This document shows, in pieces, positions 1 through 6,896 of a stretch of 10,245 bases of DNA. Source of the DNA: Lachnospiraceae bacterium. Its GTDB lineage: Bacteria > Bacillota_A > Clostridia > Lachnospirales > Lachnospiraceae. The stretch lies in NCBI GenBank assembly GCA_017958245.1, contig JAGDDC010000242.1, positions 1 to 10,245 on the forward strand, in the 5' to 3' direction. Positions within the stretch are counted from its first letter, which is position 1; each line of letters begins with the position of its first letter. The position numbers were made by a program, and so were the translations under genes. The notes beneath the pieces are model-generated. The model made no database searches, was not told the origin of the DNA, and saw only the letters and a list, made by a program, of their open reading frames with translations.

Positions 1-522
1 AAGGTTCAGCCATCCTTCCCTGTGCCCGTTCGCGAGCATGATGTGCTCGACCGTGGGCGCCTCCTTCGCGGCGTTCTCAACCTGAGTCACGACGAAATCG
101 TCGTCGAGCGCTATGAACATGCTGATCCCGGCAGCGTTCGCGCGGTATACGAGATCGTGCGTCGTAAGCTGCAGAGTCCCGGGGATAAGGATCGCCCCGA
201 GCTTGATCAGGGCCGTCGCGCAGATCCAGTACTCATATCTCCTTCTGAGGATCAGCATGACGACCGATCCCTTGTGTATGCCGAGCTTCTTGAAGTAATT
301 GGCAGCCCTGTTCGAGAGCCTGCTCATCTGCTCGAAGGTGAAGACCTTCTCCTCACCGTCATCGTCGCACCATACGAGCGCCCTGTTTTCGGGCTTTTCC
401 TTCGCCCAACCGTCAACTATGTCGAAACCGAAATTGAAATCCTCCGGTATGTTTACCCTGTAGTTTGCCTTAAAATCCTCGTACGAGCTAAACTCCGTGC
501 GGGGAAGATACTTCTCAAGCAT
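1..522 (-). CDS. Acyl-CoA synthetase (AMP-binding), N-terminal 174 residues; 3' end outside window
   Basis: Likely adenylates a carboxylic acid with ATP and transfers the acyl group to CoA, feeding fatty-acid or aromatic-acid metabolism in the cytosol. Only the N-terminal subdomain is present. It shows the lead-in typical of the acyl-CoA synthetase medium-chain (ACSM) group: residues 26-60 (PEDFNFGFD, then a WC.DD.GEE stretch), FEQMSRLSNRAANYF around 63-77, and the conserved segment around 109-127 (GAILIPGT, then DLVYR). The ATP-binding P-loop, the adenylation motifs and the C-terminal lid lie beyond the edge, so substrate class cannot be fixed. The start is ATG at 522-520, preceded by GAGGTG six bases upstream. 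It follows the XRE-cupin gene by 49 nt with no terminator visible, so co-transcription is likely. Another adenylate-forming ligase is possible, but the PGT..L...DLVYR pattern favours ACSM-like. Confidence 0.85.
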   Translation of the reverse strand, partial: MLEKYLPRTEFSSYEDFKANYRVNIPEDFNFGFDIVDGWAKEKPENRALVWCDDDGEEKVFTFEQMSRLSNRAANYFKKLGIHKGSVVMLILRRRYEYWICATALIKLGAILIPGTLQLTTHDLVYRANAAGISMFIALDDDFVVTQVENAAKEAPTVEHIMLANGHREGWLNL

Positions 523-571
523 TTCTGTCACCTCTGTTTTCTTTTCGCCGGGCCCTGACCCGCCGGAGACC

Positions 572-1126
572 TCAGATCTCCGCTATCATAGTGAGGAAAG
601 TCGCGGGCGCGTCTCCCCCGCACCTCTGTCCGTGAGGTATGTTCGGGTTGAAGTACACACTGTCCCCCTTCTCGAGCACGATCTCCTTGCCGTTTAGGTC
701 AAGTATGATCGTCCCCTCAAGGACCATATTGAACTCCTCTCCCTTGTGCGTTACGAGCGCCGCCGGCTTGTCCGACGGATCGATCGTGACGAGGAGAGGC
801 TGCATGATCTTCTTTGAGTACCTGTAAGCCAGATCCTTGAAATAGTACCCCGGATACCTGTCTATCACCTGTCCCTTGCCCGCTCTCACGACGTGGTAGG
901 TGTTGAGCTTGGCTGAAGTCCCCGTGAGGATCTCCGTGAAATCCACGCCGAACTTCTTGGATATCTGGTAAATGACGCTTATCGGGATGTCCTCCCCCGA
1001 CTCCTCATACTTTCTGTACACCTCGACAGGTATGTCAAGTTCGGCCGCAAGTTCTTCTATGCTGTATCCGCAGGCGTCTCTGAGCCCCGCGATCCTCTCG
1101 GCTATCTCTCTAAACTCGTCTTCCAT
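572..1126 (-). CDS. XRE-family transcriptional regulator with C-terminal cupin
   Basis: A 184-residue one-component regulator. Residues 8-65 form an XRE/Cro-type helix-turn-helix (IAERIAGLRDACGYSIEEL, then the VYRKYEESGEDIPIS recognition region). Residues 108-182 form a cupin_2 beta barrel. The two cupin motifs are visible as HKGEEFNMVLEG at 127-138 and GDSVYFNPNIPHG at 154-166, leaving His127, Glu131 and His165 as possible metal or ligand contacts. In this family the cupin senses a small molecule and the HTH binds an operator. Its place immediately ahead of an acyl-CoA synthetase, in the same orientation, suggests it responds to an organic or fatty acid or its CoA ester and controls that enzyme; this is inference. 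Start ATG at 1126-1124 with AAGG eight bases upstream. It has its own strong promoter and a long leader with palindromes that could be its own operators. Confidence 0.92.
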   Translation of the reverse strand: MEDEFREIAERIAGLRDACGYSIEELAAELDIPVEVYRKYEESGEDIPISVIYQISKKFGVDFTEILTGTSAKLNTYHVVRAGKGQVIDRYPGYYFKDLAYRYSKKIMQPLLVTIDPSDKPAALVTHKGEEFNMVLEGTIILDLNGKEIVLEKGDSVYFNPNIPHGQRCGGDAPATFLTMIAEI

Positions 1127-1137
1127 CCTATGTACCT

Positions 1138-1180
1138 TGCCGCAGGCATGGTATACACCGGTGACGTGCCTGCCGCGGCA
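1138..1180 (-). repeat. Inverted repeat abutting the XRE-cupin ribosome binding site
   Basis: Minus-strand TGCCGCGGCAGGCA (1180-1167) can pair with TGCCTGCGGCA (1148-1138), an 11-bp stem with a three-base bulge and an 18-nt loop. The loop holds one of the CACCGGTG palindromes. The 3' arm ends at the AAGG ribosome binding site, so folding could influence translation initiation. The 5' arm also contains the perfect palindrome TGCCGCGGCA. Confidence 0.5.
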
Positions 1181-1187
1181 CCGGTGA
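1156..1187. repeat. Two copies of palindrome CACCGGTG(A), 23 bp apart
   Basis: CACCGGTGA occurs at 1156-1164 and again at 1179-1187; the core CACCGGTG is self-complementary. Two identical dyads about two helical turns apart just upstream of an XRE regulator's start codon are plausible autoregulatory operator half-sites. They lie downstream of the predicted transcription start, where binding would block elongation. In RNA, the two copies could pair with each other instead. Confidence 0.45.
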
Positions 1188-1225
1188 AGCCCGAAAGCAG
1201 CTCCGGACTTGACTTTCAGTCTTAT

Positions 1226-1274
1226 ACGGTTTTCGAAACCCGGACAGGCAGTTTCCGCCCCCGCGAAAAACCGT
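1226..1274. repeat. Inverted repeat ACGGTTTTCG / CGAAAAACCGT just after the predicted start site
   Basis: ACGGTTTTCG at 1226-1235 is the reverse complement of 1264-1274 apart from one extra A. The arms are separated by 28 bp. The first transcribed arm begins within a few bases of the predicted start site of the XRE-cupin transcript, a position suited to an operator or to a 5'-terminal hairpin. No T-run follows, so it is not a canonical terminator for the upstream kinase gene. Confidence 0.5.
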
Positions 1275-1282
1275 TATGAAGA

Positions 1283-1311
1283 ATTATATACAAGACGTAT
1301 GCGTGCGTCAA
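1283..1311 (-). promoter_or_regulatory. Near-consensus sigma-A-type promoter for the XRE-cupin/acyl-CoA synthetase unit
   Basis: On the minus strand TTGACG (1311-1306) is followed after exactly 17 bp by TATAAT (1288-1283). That is five of six bases of the -35 consensus and six of six of the -10, at optimal spacing. Transcription would begin near 1276. The -35 hexamer includes the TGA stop codon of the upstream histidine kinase gene (1310-1308), so the promoter is packed against that gene's end. Confidence 0.8.
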
Positions 1312-4199
1312 GAATCAACCTCCGCAAGACTTATGGCTTTCGCGAGCGTCTCATACACGGTCTCGGGCTCAAAAGGCTTTGAAAGATGGGCGTTCATGCC
1401 GACCTTCCTGCTCTCCTCCACATCGTCGGAAAAAGCATTTGCGGTGAGAGCGATGATCGGGATGGACTTCGCGTCGAAGGTCCCCGACTCCCTGATCTGC
1501 TTCGCAGCCTCCAATCCGTCCATCACAGGCATCCTTATGTCCATGAGGACAGCGTCGAATATGCCCGCGCCGTCTCTGTACTTGTCGACACCCTCTTTGC
1601 CGTTCCTCGCCCACTCGACTATCATGCCCGCCTTCTCGAGCGTGAGCATGGCGATCTCGGCGTTGATCTCGTTGTCCTCGCACAGGAGTATCCTTCTGCC
1701 CGCAAGGTCGTCCTCTATGCTTTGCACATCGGCCTGATCCGCGCCTTCCTTCTCACCCATGGAGACCTTGAGCGTGAACTCCAAAGTGAAGCTTGTCCCT
1801 TCGCCGAGCTTGCTCTCGACTGATATGGTCCCGCCCAGCAGCTTGACAAGGCTGTTTACTATGGCAAGTCCGAGACCGGTGCCCGAACCGCCCGCCATGT
1901 CGGTCCTCTCCTGCGAGAAGGGCTCGAACATGTGCTGCTTGAACTCCTCGCTCATGCCTATGCCGGAGTCCTTCACTCTGGCCTTGAAGCGTATGACGCC
2001 GTCTCCGACGTGCTCTATGTCTCCGAACCAGAGCTCTATCGTGCCTCCCGCCGGAGTGAACTTGACGGCGTTCGACAAAAGATTGAAGAAGATCTGGTTA
2101 AACCGCAGCTTGTCCACGATCACGCCGCCCTCTTTTTTCAGGCCCGTGAAGATGAAGTTGATGTTCTTCTGCTCGCACAGGTTCGAGAAGACTGCGTCTA
2201 TGTACCGGAAGAACTCGTCCGGAGGGTAGGGTTCGTAGTTTAAGGTTATGCTCCCGCTCTCGATCTTTGACATGTCGAGGACGTCGTTTATGAGACCTAA
2301 GAGGAAGTTTGCCGAAGAGTCGATCTTCGAGAGGTAGTTCCTCATCTTCTCCGGGTCCTTCTCCTCGAGCGCCAGCCTCGTCATGCCGAGGACTCCGTTC
2401 ATGGGCGTCCTTATGTCGTGGCTCATCCTCGCGAGGAAATCCGTCTTCGCGCTGTTCGCCTCCTTCGCCTCTGCGAGGGTGCGCTGGAGCACGCGGTTCT
2501 TCTCCTGCTCCTGCATGTAGACGTCGGTCACGTCTGTCACCGTTATGATGAACCTTCCGTTCTCAGGGTCGGTGAGGGAGAACCTGATCTTCTTGCGCCT
2601 CTTTGAGTGTCTCCTGAAAGCAGCGTAATACAGCGTAAAATGAGACCTGCTCTCGAAAGACCTGGAGAGCTTTCCCCTGTCAAAGTACGAGCTCATGCGC
2701 TCCCTGTCGCTCTCGTCGACCTTCTCTCCGGCCTCTATTGCAGAGATCCCGTCTTCATACAGGTTCTCGCGGTACTCGATCTTGTCCTGGACGAAGAAAG
2801 AGTACATGCCTGTCTCTATATCCGCGTAGATCAGCGTGTCATAGTCCCTGAGCACCGTCTCCGCAAAGACTGCCTCGGTTATCTTGGCGTCGTTTATGCT
2901 GACCGTCATGATGACGGCCTCTATCTCACCGTTTGCGGGGTTTGGAGCCATGTTTATGACGGTACGCATCCACATGCCGCTGTACATGCTTATGGTGGAA
3001 TGATGCTCGTAGGAGATCATGGTCTCACCCGACATGCAGGCGTCTATGAGCTTCGTTCTGTTGAAGGTGTTGCGGTAGCCCGCCCTCTCGGAGATCGGTA
3101 TATGTTTTGTGGCCTCTTTGAAGAACTCCTCGACATTGCCGCTGTCAGCGAAGCTGTTGACTATATCATTGCTGCACCGCCCGTCACCGACCCAGTTCGT
3201 TGTGAGGTTCATTCTGAAGCACGCTATGGACTCGGGGTTCATCTTGAGCATAGCGTCCATATAGCCCGAGAACTGCAGCTCCAGAGCCTTCTGTGTCGAC
3301 ACGTCCCTGCATGTTCCCACGACCTTGATGCGCTTTCCGTCCTCGTCATATATGGAGCGGTAAGAAAGCAGATCCCAGTGGTAGGAGCCGTCCTTGTACT
3401 TCTCGAGCAGCTCTTCGGAGACCGTCTCGGCTCCGTCGTCGACCTTCTTGTGCAGGTCTCTCAGCCTCTGTATGTGATCGGGGTGCACGAGCCCCATCGT
3501 GATCCAGCTCTCGGGGTAGTTATCTATGCGCCTGTCTATGCCGAGCATCCTCTGGGATCCGATGCCCTCGAGCGTGTAGTGCTCCTCGGGGTAGTACTCC
3601 CAGTACATGACATCCGAGACATCGAGCGCGGCAGCGAGAGTGGCGTCCGCCTCCTCAATCTTTTTCTGCGCCCTGACTCTCGCGTCTATATCCGTAAAAT
3701 GCGCATAAAACTGGAACTTGTCCTGCTCGAACGACACGTTCTTGGCCTTGATGTTGACCCACCTGTACTCGGTGTGCCCTGCATCCGACGGATGATCTCT
3801 GTCGAGTTCCCTCCTGAAGCGGACATCACAGTCGAACATATCTCCGGTCTTCTTTGCGCTGCGGATCGCGCGCTTTAGAGTGTCGATATCCTCAGGGTTT
3901 AAGAGTTTCAACGGACTCTCGAGGTAAAAGGACAGAAAAGCCCCGCTCCCGACTATGTCCTTGAAGCCGTCGTTTATATATGTGCACACGACGTCCTCCC
4001 CGCTTATATCGAAGACTCCGATGCCTCCGGGGATATCTCCGAGGAGCTTTCTGTTCTCCTCGACCCTGGTCTTGATCTTGTCGATCACTCTCTTTCGCTC
4101 GACACCCACCGAAAAGACGAACGCGAGCGCCACGACCAGCACGATGATGATCATCGCGAGCAATATGATCAGATTTGTGTTCTCCGGAATAACACTCAC
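1308..4199 (-). CDS. Multi-PAS hybrid sensor histidine kinase with C-terminal receiver
   Basis: A 963-residue membrane-anchored hybrid kinase that should autophosphorylate on His and relay to its own Asp. One transmembrane segment lies at about residues 9-33, with almost no extracytoplasmic part, so sensing is probably cytoplasmic or within the membrane. PAS-like domains follow at about 51-173 and 181-306 (the second ends with GTCRDVSTQK). Two weaker PAS-like modules cover about 311-440 and 441-560. The HisKA domain has MSHDIRTPMNG with His594. The ATPase domain shows an N box (701-716, NLLSNAVKF), G1 DSGIGM (744-749), FEPFSQ (758-763) and G2 GTGLGL (773-778). The receiver, about 836-955, has Glu841/Asp842, phospho-acceptor Asp887 in MDIRMPVMDG, Thr919 and Lys941. 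All catalytic residues are intact. No DNA-binding output or HPt domain is present, so the partner is elsewhere. GTG start overlaps the preceding stop by four bases, implying translational coupling; the exact start is uncertain. Signal unknown. Confidence 0.95.
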   Translation of the reverse strand: MSVIPENTNLIILLAMIIIVLVVALAFVFSVGVERKRVIDKIKTRVEENRKLLGDIPGGIGVFDISGEDVVCTYINDGFKDIVGSGAFLSFYLESPLKLLNPEDIDTLKRAIRSAKKTGDMFDCDVRFRRELDRDHPSDAGHTEYRWVNIKAKNVSFEQDKFQFYAHFTDIDARVRAQKKIEEADATLAAALDVSDVMYWEYYPEEHYTLEGIGSQRMLGIDRRIDNYPESWITMGLVHPDHIQRLRDLHKKVDDGAETVSEELLEKYKDGSYHWDLLSYRSIYDEDGKRIKVVGTCRDVSTQKALELQFSGYMDAMLKMNPESIACFRMNLTTNWVGDGRCSNDIVNSFADSGNVEEFFKEATKHIPISERAGYRNTFNRTKLIDACMSGETMISYEHHSTISMYSGMWMRTVINMAPNPANGEIEAVIMTVSINDAKITEAVFAETVLRDYDTLIYADIETGMYSFFVQDKIEYRENLYEDGISAIEAGEKVDESDRERMSSYFDRGKLSRSFESRSHFTLYYAAFRRHSKRRKKIRFSLTDPENGRFIITVTDVTDVYMQEQEKNRVLQRTLAEAKEANSAKTDFLARMSHDIRTPMNGVLGMTRLALEEKDPEKMRNYLSKIDSSANFLLGLINDVLDMSKIESGSITLNYEPYPPDEFFRYIDAVFSNLCEQKNINFIFTGLKKEGGVIVDKLRFNQIFFNLLSNAVKFTPAGGTIELWFGDIEHVGDGVIRFKARVKDSGIGMSEEFKQHMFEPFSQERTDMAGGSGTGLGLAIVNSLVKLLGGTISVESKLGEGTSFTLEFTLKVSMGEKEGADQADVQSIEDDLAGRRILLCEDNEINAEIAMLTLEKAGMIVEWARNGKEGVDKYRDGAGIFDAVLMDIRMPVMDGLEAAKQIRESGTFDAKSIPIIALTANAFSDDVEESRKVGMNAHLSKPFEPETVYETLAKAISLAEVDS

Positions 4200-6874
4200 T
4201 CCTTTTTTAAGAGATCTGACAGGCTGCTGCCGATCTTTTTTTGGTCTCCCTGGTTCTGTCCGATCTGAAACGAAACTCTCTCAACCTCTTCAAAGAGCTC
4301 TTTTGCCGTGATCCTTCTCGCGCCTTCCCCGAAAATGATCAGCTGCTCGAGGCCGTCGGAAGTCGCAACGCACACGTCGCTGTCCTTTGCGAGCACTCTG
4401 CTGGTCCTCTCAATGTACGAGTCCGCGGTCTCGGCCTCCTTTGTGTAGCACACGTCTATGTTGTTGTATCTGAAAGTCTCCCCCGGTCCGTTCTCCACCT
4501 TGTAAGCGTCAAAGACGAGTATCACGTTTGTCTTCGTGTAGCCTGCGTAGTTGTCGAGTATGTCCATGAGCTTGTGGCGGGCGGCCCCTATGTCTTTGGC
4601 GGAGAGCTCTTTAAGCTCTTTGCTGAAAAAGACTATGTTGTAGCCGTCGACCAGGAGATAGGTCTTCTCGGGATCCTTTATCTTCACCCTTGCGGGAGGC
4701 CTTTTGTCGCGATCCTCGCTCACTTCCCCGTCACCGACGCGGCGCTTGTGAACGCTCTGCCTGTCTTTTGCGGGCCCGAAGGTCTTCTCAAAGATCCCCT
4801 GAAGCTCCTTGTCGTCGTAGTAGCTGAGCCTGTGGGCTCCGTCCGTGCCGGGAGAGGGGTCATTTGCGGGGGACGGGCGCTCATCTCTGCGCGAGCCTTC
4901 GTTCTCCTGCTCCTCCTCATCCGCATCCTTCCTTCCCATGACGCTCTCTAAATGCATGTACTCTCCGACCCTGTTCCAAGGTATGATCACGGCGCTCCCC
5001 TTCGCGCAGAAGACCGAGGATGCAGGGTTCTCAAGGTCTGCGTCGGGGTCGTACGAGAAAGTCTCTATCACCTCTCCCGTGTTGTGGCAGGGCTTGAAGC
5101 CCGCGTTCTCAAAGACTGCGTCCTCCGCGCCGAGCATCATGAGCGTCTTTTTGTACCCGCGAAGCCCTATGACGGGCGCGTTCCCCGTGATCGTCACGAG
5201 GTCTCCAAGGCTCTCCTCAACTCTTGCCTCGCCCTTCATCTGCTCTATGTCCGTTAAGACTCTGCCGGCTGCCTGCGCCGGCAGGCTCAGCCTGAAATCG
5301 TAGTAGGGCTCGAGCAGCACGCTCTGCGCCTTCATGAGACCCTGTCTCACTGCCCTGTAGGTCGCCTGCCTGAAATCCCCGCCCTCGGTGTGTTTTATGT
5401 GGTTCCTGCCCGCGGCCAGGGTGATCTTCACGTCCGTTAGAGCGCTTCCGGTGAGCACTCCCCTGTGTTCCTTCTCGAGTATATGCGTGATCACGAGCCT
5501 CTGCCAGTTCCTTGCAAGGTCGTCCTCACTCACCGTGCTCTCAGCCACGATCCCGCTGCCCGCGGGAAGCGGTGAGAGTATGAGGTGAACCTCCGCGTAG
5601 TGCCTCAGCGGCTCAAAATGTCCCACTCCCTCGACGGGAGCCGTGATCGTCTCCTTGTAGACAACGCTTCCCTCGTCCAGGGTGACCGCTGTCCCAAACC
5701 GCTCTTCTATGACTCTCTGGAGCACCTCGAGCATCACCTCGCCCGATACTCCCGCGTAGACCTCCCCGGTGGTCTCGTTGTACTCAACGCAAAGCTCCGG
5801 CATCTCCTCCTCGAGGAGCTTCATCTTCTTTATGAACTCGCCCATGTCGCATGGAAGCTTAGGGTTCACGCGGTATTTGATCACGGGCTGGAAGCTCCCG
5901 TGGGCAAATTCTTTCTCGCCTCCGAGTCCCGCTCCCGCGACCGTCTTTGAAAGCCCGTAGACCTGGCACACCGTCCCCGCTTCCACCGAATCGGCGGTCG
6001 CGTACTTCGCGCCGTTGTATATCCTTATGCGGCTCACCTTCTCAGAGATCTTCTCCCCGAACCTGTCCTCGTACTCGACGGTGTCCCTCACGGAGAGCTT
6101 CCCGCCCGTGACCTTGAGGTGAGTCATCCTGCTGCCCTTCTCATCTCTCGTGATCTTAAAGATCCTCGCCGCAAATGTCTCTCCGTAGCTTTTTTTCGGC
6201 GCAAGCCTCACTACTGCGTCAAGGAGTTCGCGAACGCCCTCCCCACGAAGTGCAGATCCGAAAAAGCATGGGAATACAAGGCCCTCCTCTATGGCGCGCG
6301 ACAGATCCCCCTCATCAAGGCCTCCGCCCTCAAGGAGCTTCTCTGCGATGCGGTCGTCAAAGAGAGATACCTCGTCCGCCAGCTCCTCCCCCTCGAGCGA
6401 GAAGTCGACAAAGCCCCTGCCGAGGCTCTTTCCCGCATCTCCTATCAGCTTTTTCCTGTCTGCTCCGCCCGCCTTTTCCAATATGTCCATCTTGTTGAAG
6501 AAGACGAAGACGGGAACATTTGCCCTGCGAAGATGTTCAAAAAAGGATCTAGTGTGGCTCCTTATGCCGTCGGGCGCGCTGACTATGAGCACGGCAGCGT
6601 CGAGGACCGATAGCGTCCTCTCCATCTCCGCGCTAAAATCAATATGACCGGGAGTGTCAAGAAGCGTGACACCCCGATCACCGTATGAAAACTCTGCCTG
6701 TTTTGAAAAGATCGTTATGCCACGCTCGCGCTCGAGAGGATCGTTGTCGAGGAACGCGTCACCGTGGTCCACTCTTCCGGGCTTGCCTACAGTGCCTCCC
6801 AGATAGAGCATCTCTTCTGCCAGAGTGGTTTTGCCCGCGTCAACGTGGGCCGTCAAGCCTAAGACCAGTGGCAT
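4196..6874 (-). CDS. TetM-like ribosomal GTPase fused to a C-terminal Rae1/YacP-type NYN endoribonuclease domain
   Basis: An 892-residue two-part protein. Residues 1-640 are a TetM/TetO-type translational GTPase related to EF-G. G1 is AHVDAGKTT (9-17), switch RGITI (51-55), G3 DTPGH (73-77), G4 NKMD (127-130), G5 GSA (206-208), then domains II, III, IV and V, ending near IPWNRVGEYMHLES. This group binds the ribosome and enters the A site. The domain IV loop that carries SPVSTPAD in Tet(M) is replaced by a NHIKHTEGGDFR stretch (491-502), so tetracycline protection is not implied. Residues 645-736 are a charged, probably disordered linker containing LSYYDDKELQGIFEKTFGP (683-701). Residues 737-870 match YacP/Rae1: LLVDGYN (740-746), VFDAY (787-791), KEAETADSYIER (812-823), VATSDGLEQ (836-844). 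The acidic residues expected for NYN nucleases (Asp743, Asp789, Asp818, Asp840) are present. TetM itself is about 640 residues. ATG start with AAAGGA ten bases upstream, 22 nt after the GGDEF gene. Confidence 0.93.
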   Translation of the reverse strand: MPLVLGLTAHVDAGKTTLAEEMLYLGGTVGKPGRVDHGDAFLDNDPLERERGITIFSKQAEFSYGDRGVTLLDTPGHIDFSAEMERTLSVLDAAVLIVSAPDGIRSHTRSFFEHLRRANVPVFVFFNKMDILEKAGGADRKKLIGDAGKSLGRGFVDFSLEGEELADEVSLFDDRIAEKLLEGGGLDEGDLSRAIEEGLVFPCFFGSALRGEGVRELLDAVVRLAPKKSYGETFAARIFKITRDEKGSRMTHLKVTGGKLSVRDTVEYEDRFGEKISEKVSRIRIYNGAKYATADSVEAGTVCQVYGLSKTVAGAGLGGEKEFAHGSFQPVIKYRVNPKLPCDMGEFIKKMKLLEEEMPELCVEYNETTGEVYAGVSGEVMLEVLQRVIEERFGTAVTLDEGSVVYKETITAPVEGVGHFEPLRHYAEVHLILSPLPAGSGIVAESTVSEDDLARNWQRLVITHILEKEHRGVLTGSALTDVKITLAAGRNHIKHTEGGDFRQATYRAVRQGLMKAQSVLLEPYYDFRLSLPAQAAGRVLTDIEQMKGEARVEESLGDLVTITGNAPVIGLRGYKKTLMMLGAEDAVFENAGFKPCHNTGEVIETFSYDPDADLENPASSVFCAKGSAVIIPWNRVGEYMHLESVMGRKDADEEEQENEGSRRDERPSPANDPSPGTDGAHRLSYYDDKELQGIFEKTFGPAKDRQSVHKRRVGDGEVSEDRDKRPPARVKIKDPEKTYLLVDGYNIVFFSKELKELSAKDIGAARHKLMDILDNYAGYTKTNVILVFDAYKVENGPGETFRYNNIDVCYTKEAETADSYIERTSRVLAKDSDVCVATSDGLEQLIIFGEGARRITAKELFEEVERVSFQIGQNQGDQKKIGSSLSDLLKKE
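4199..4208 (-). promoter_or_regulatory. Ribosome binding site fused to the kinase start codon
   Basis: Minus strand 4208-4199 reads AAAAAAGGAG, and its last G is the first base of the annotated GTG start (4199-4197), leaving no spacer. Eight bases downstream of GGAG in the same frame is ATT (codon 4, 4190-4188). The first in-frame ATG is codon 16. Initiation may rely on coupling with the upstream TGA in the GTGA overlap, or may use the rare AUU codon. Confidence 0.4.
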
Positions 6875-6896
6875 TGAAGATGTTTCCTTTCGTATG

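Larger units (their letters stand above)
1127..1276 (-). promoter_or_regulatory. Structured 5' leader of the XRE-cupin gene (about 150 nt)
   Basis: From the predicted start site near 1276 to the ATG at 1126 lies an unusually long leader for a small regulator. In transcript order it holds an inverted repeat pairing ACGGTTTTTCG (1274-1264) with CGAAAACCGT (1235-1226), a small hairpin with 4-bp stem (1221-1211), two copies of CACCGGTGA, and a second inverted repeat (1180-1167 with 1148-1138) that ends just before the ribosome binding site. I do not recognise a known riboswitch class. No U-tract follows the hairpins, so a simple intrinsic terminator is not supported. It could be a regulatory RNA leader, a cluster of protein operators, or both. 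Confidence 0.45.

Noticed and set aside
1226..1274. Intrinsic terminator for the hybrid kinase gene
   Set aside because: A stem can form, but no T-run follows on the minus strand and it lies downstream of a strong promoter, so leader structure or operator is a better reading.
2607..3878. 423-codon plus-strand open frame inside the kinase gene
   Set aside because: Antisense shadow of the sensor region. No domain features and no ribosome binding site or promoter I could support.
4196..6874. Calling the GTPase a tetracycline-resistance gene (tetM, tetO or tetW)
   Set aside because: The domain IV loop needed for drug release differs and the protein carries an extra nuclease domain, so overall TetM-like similarity is not enough.
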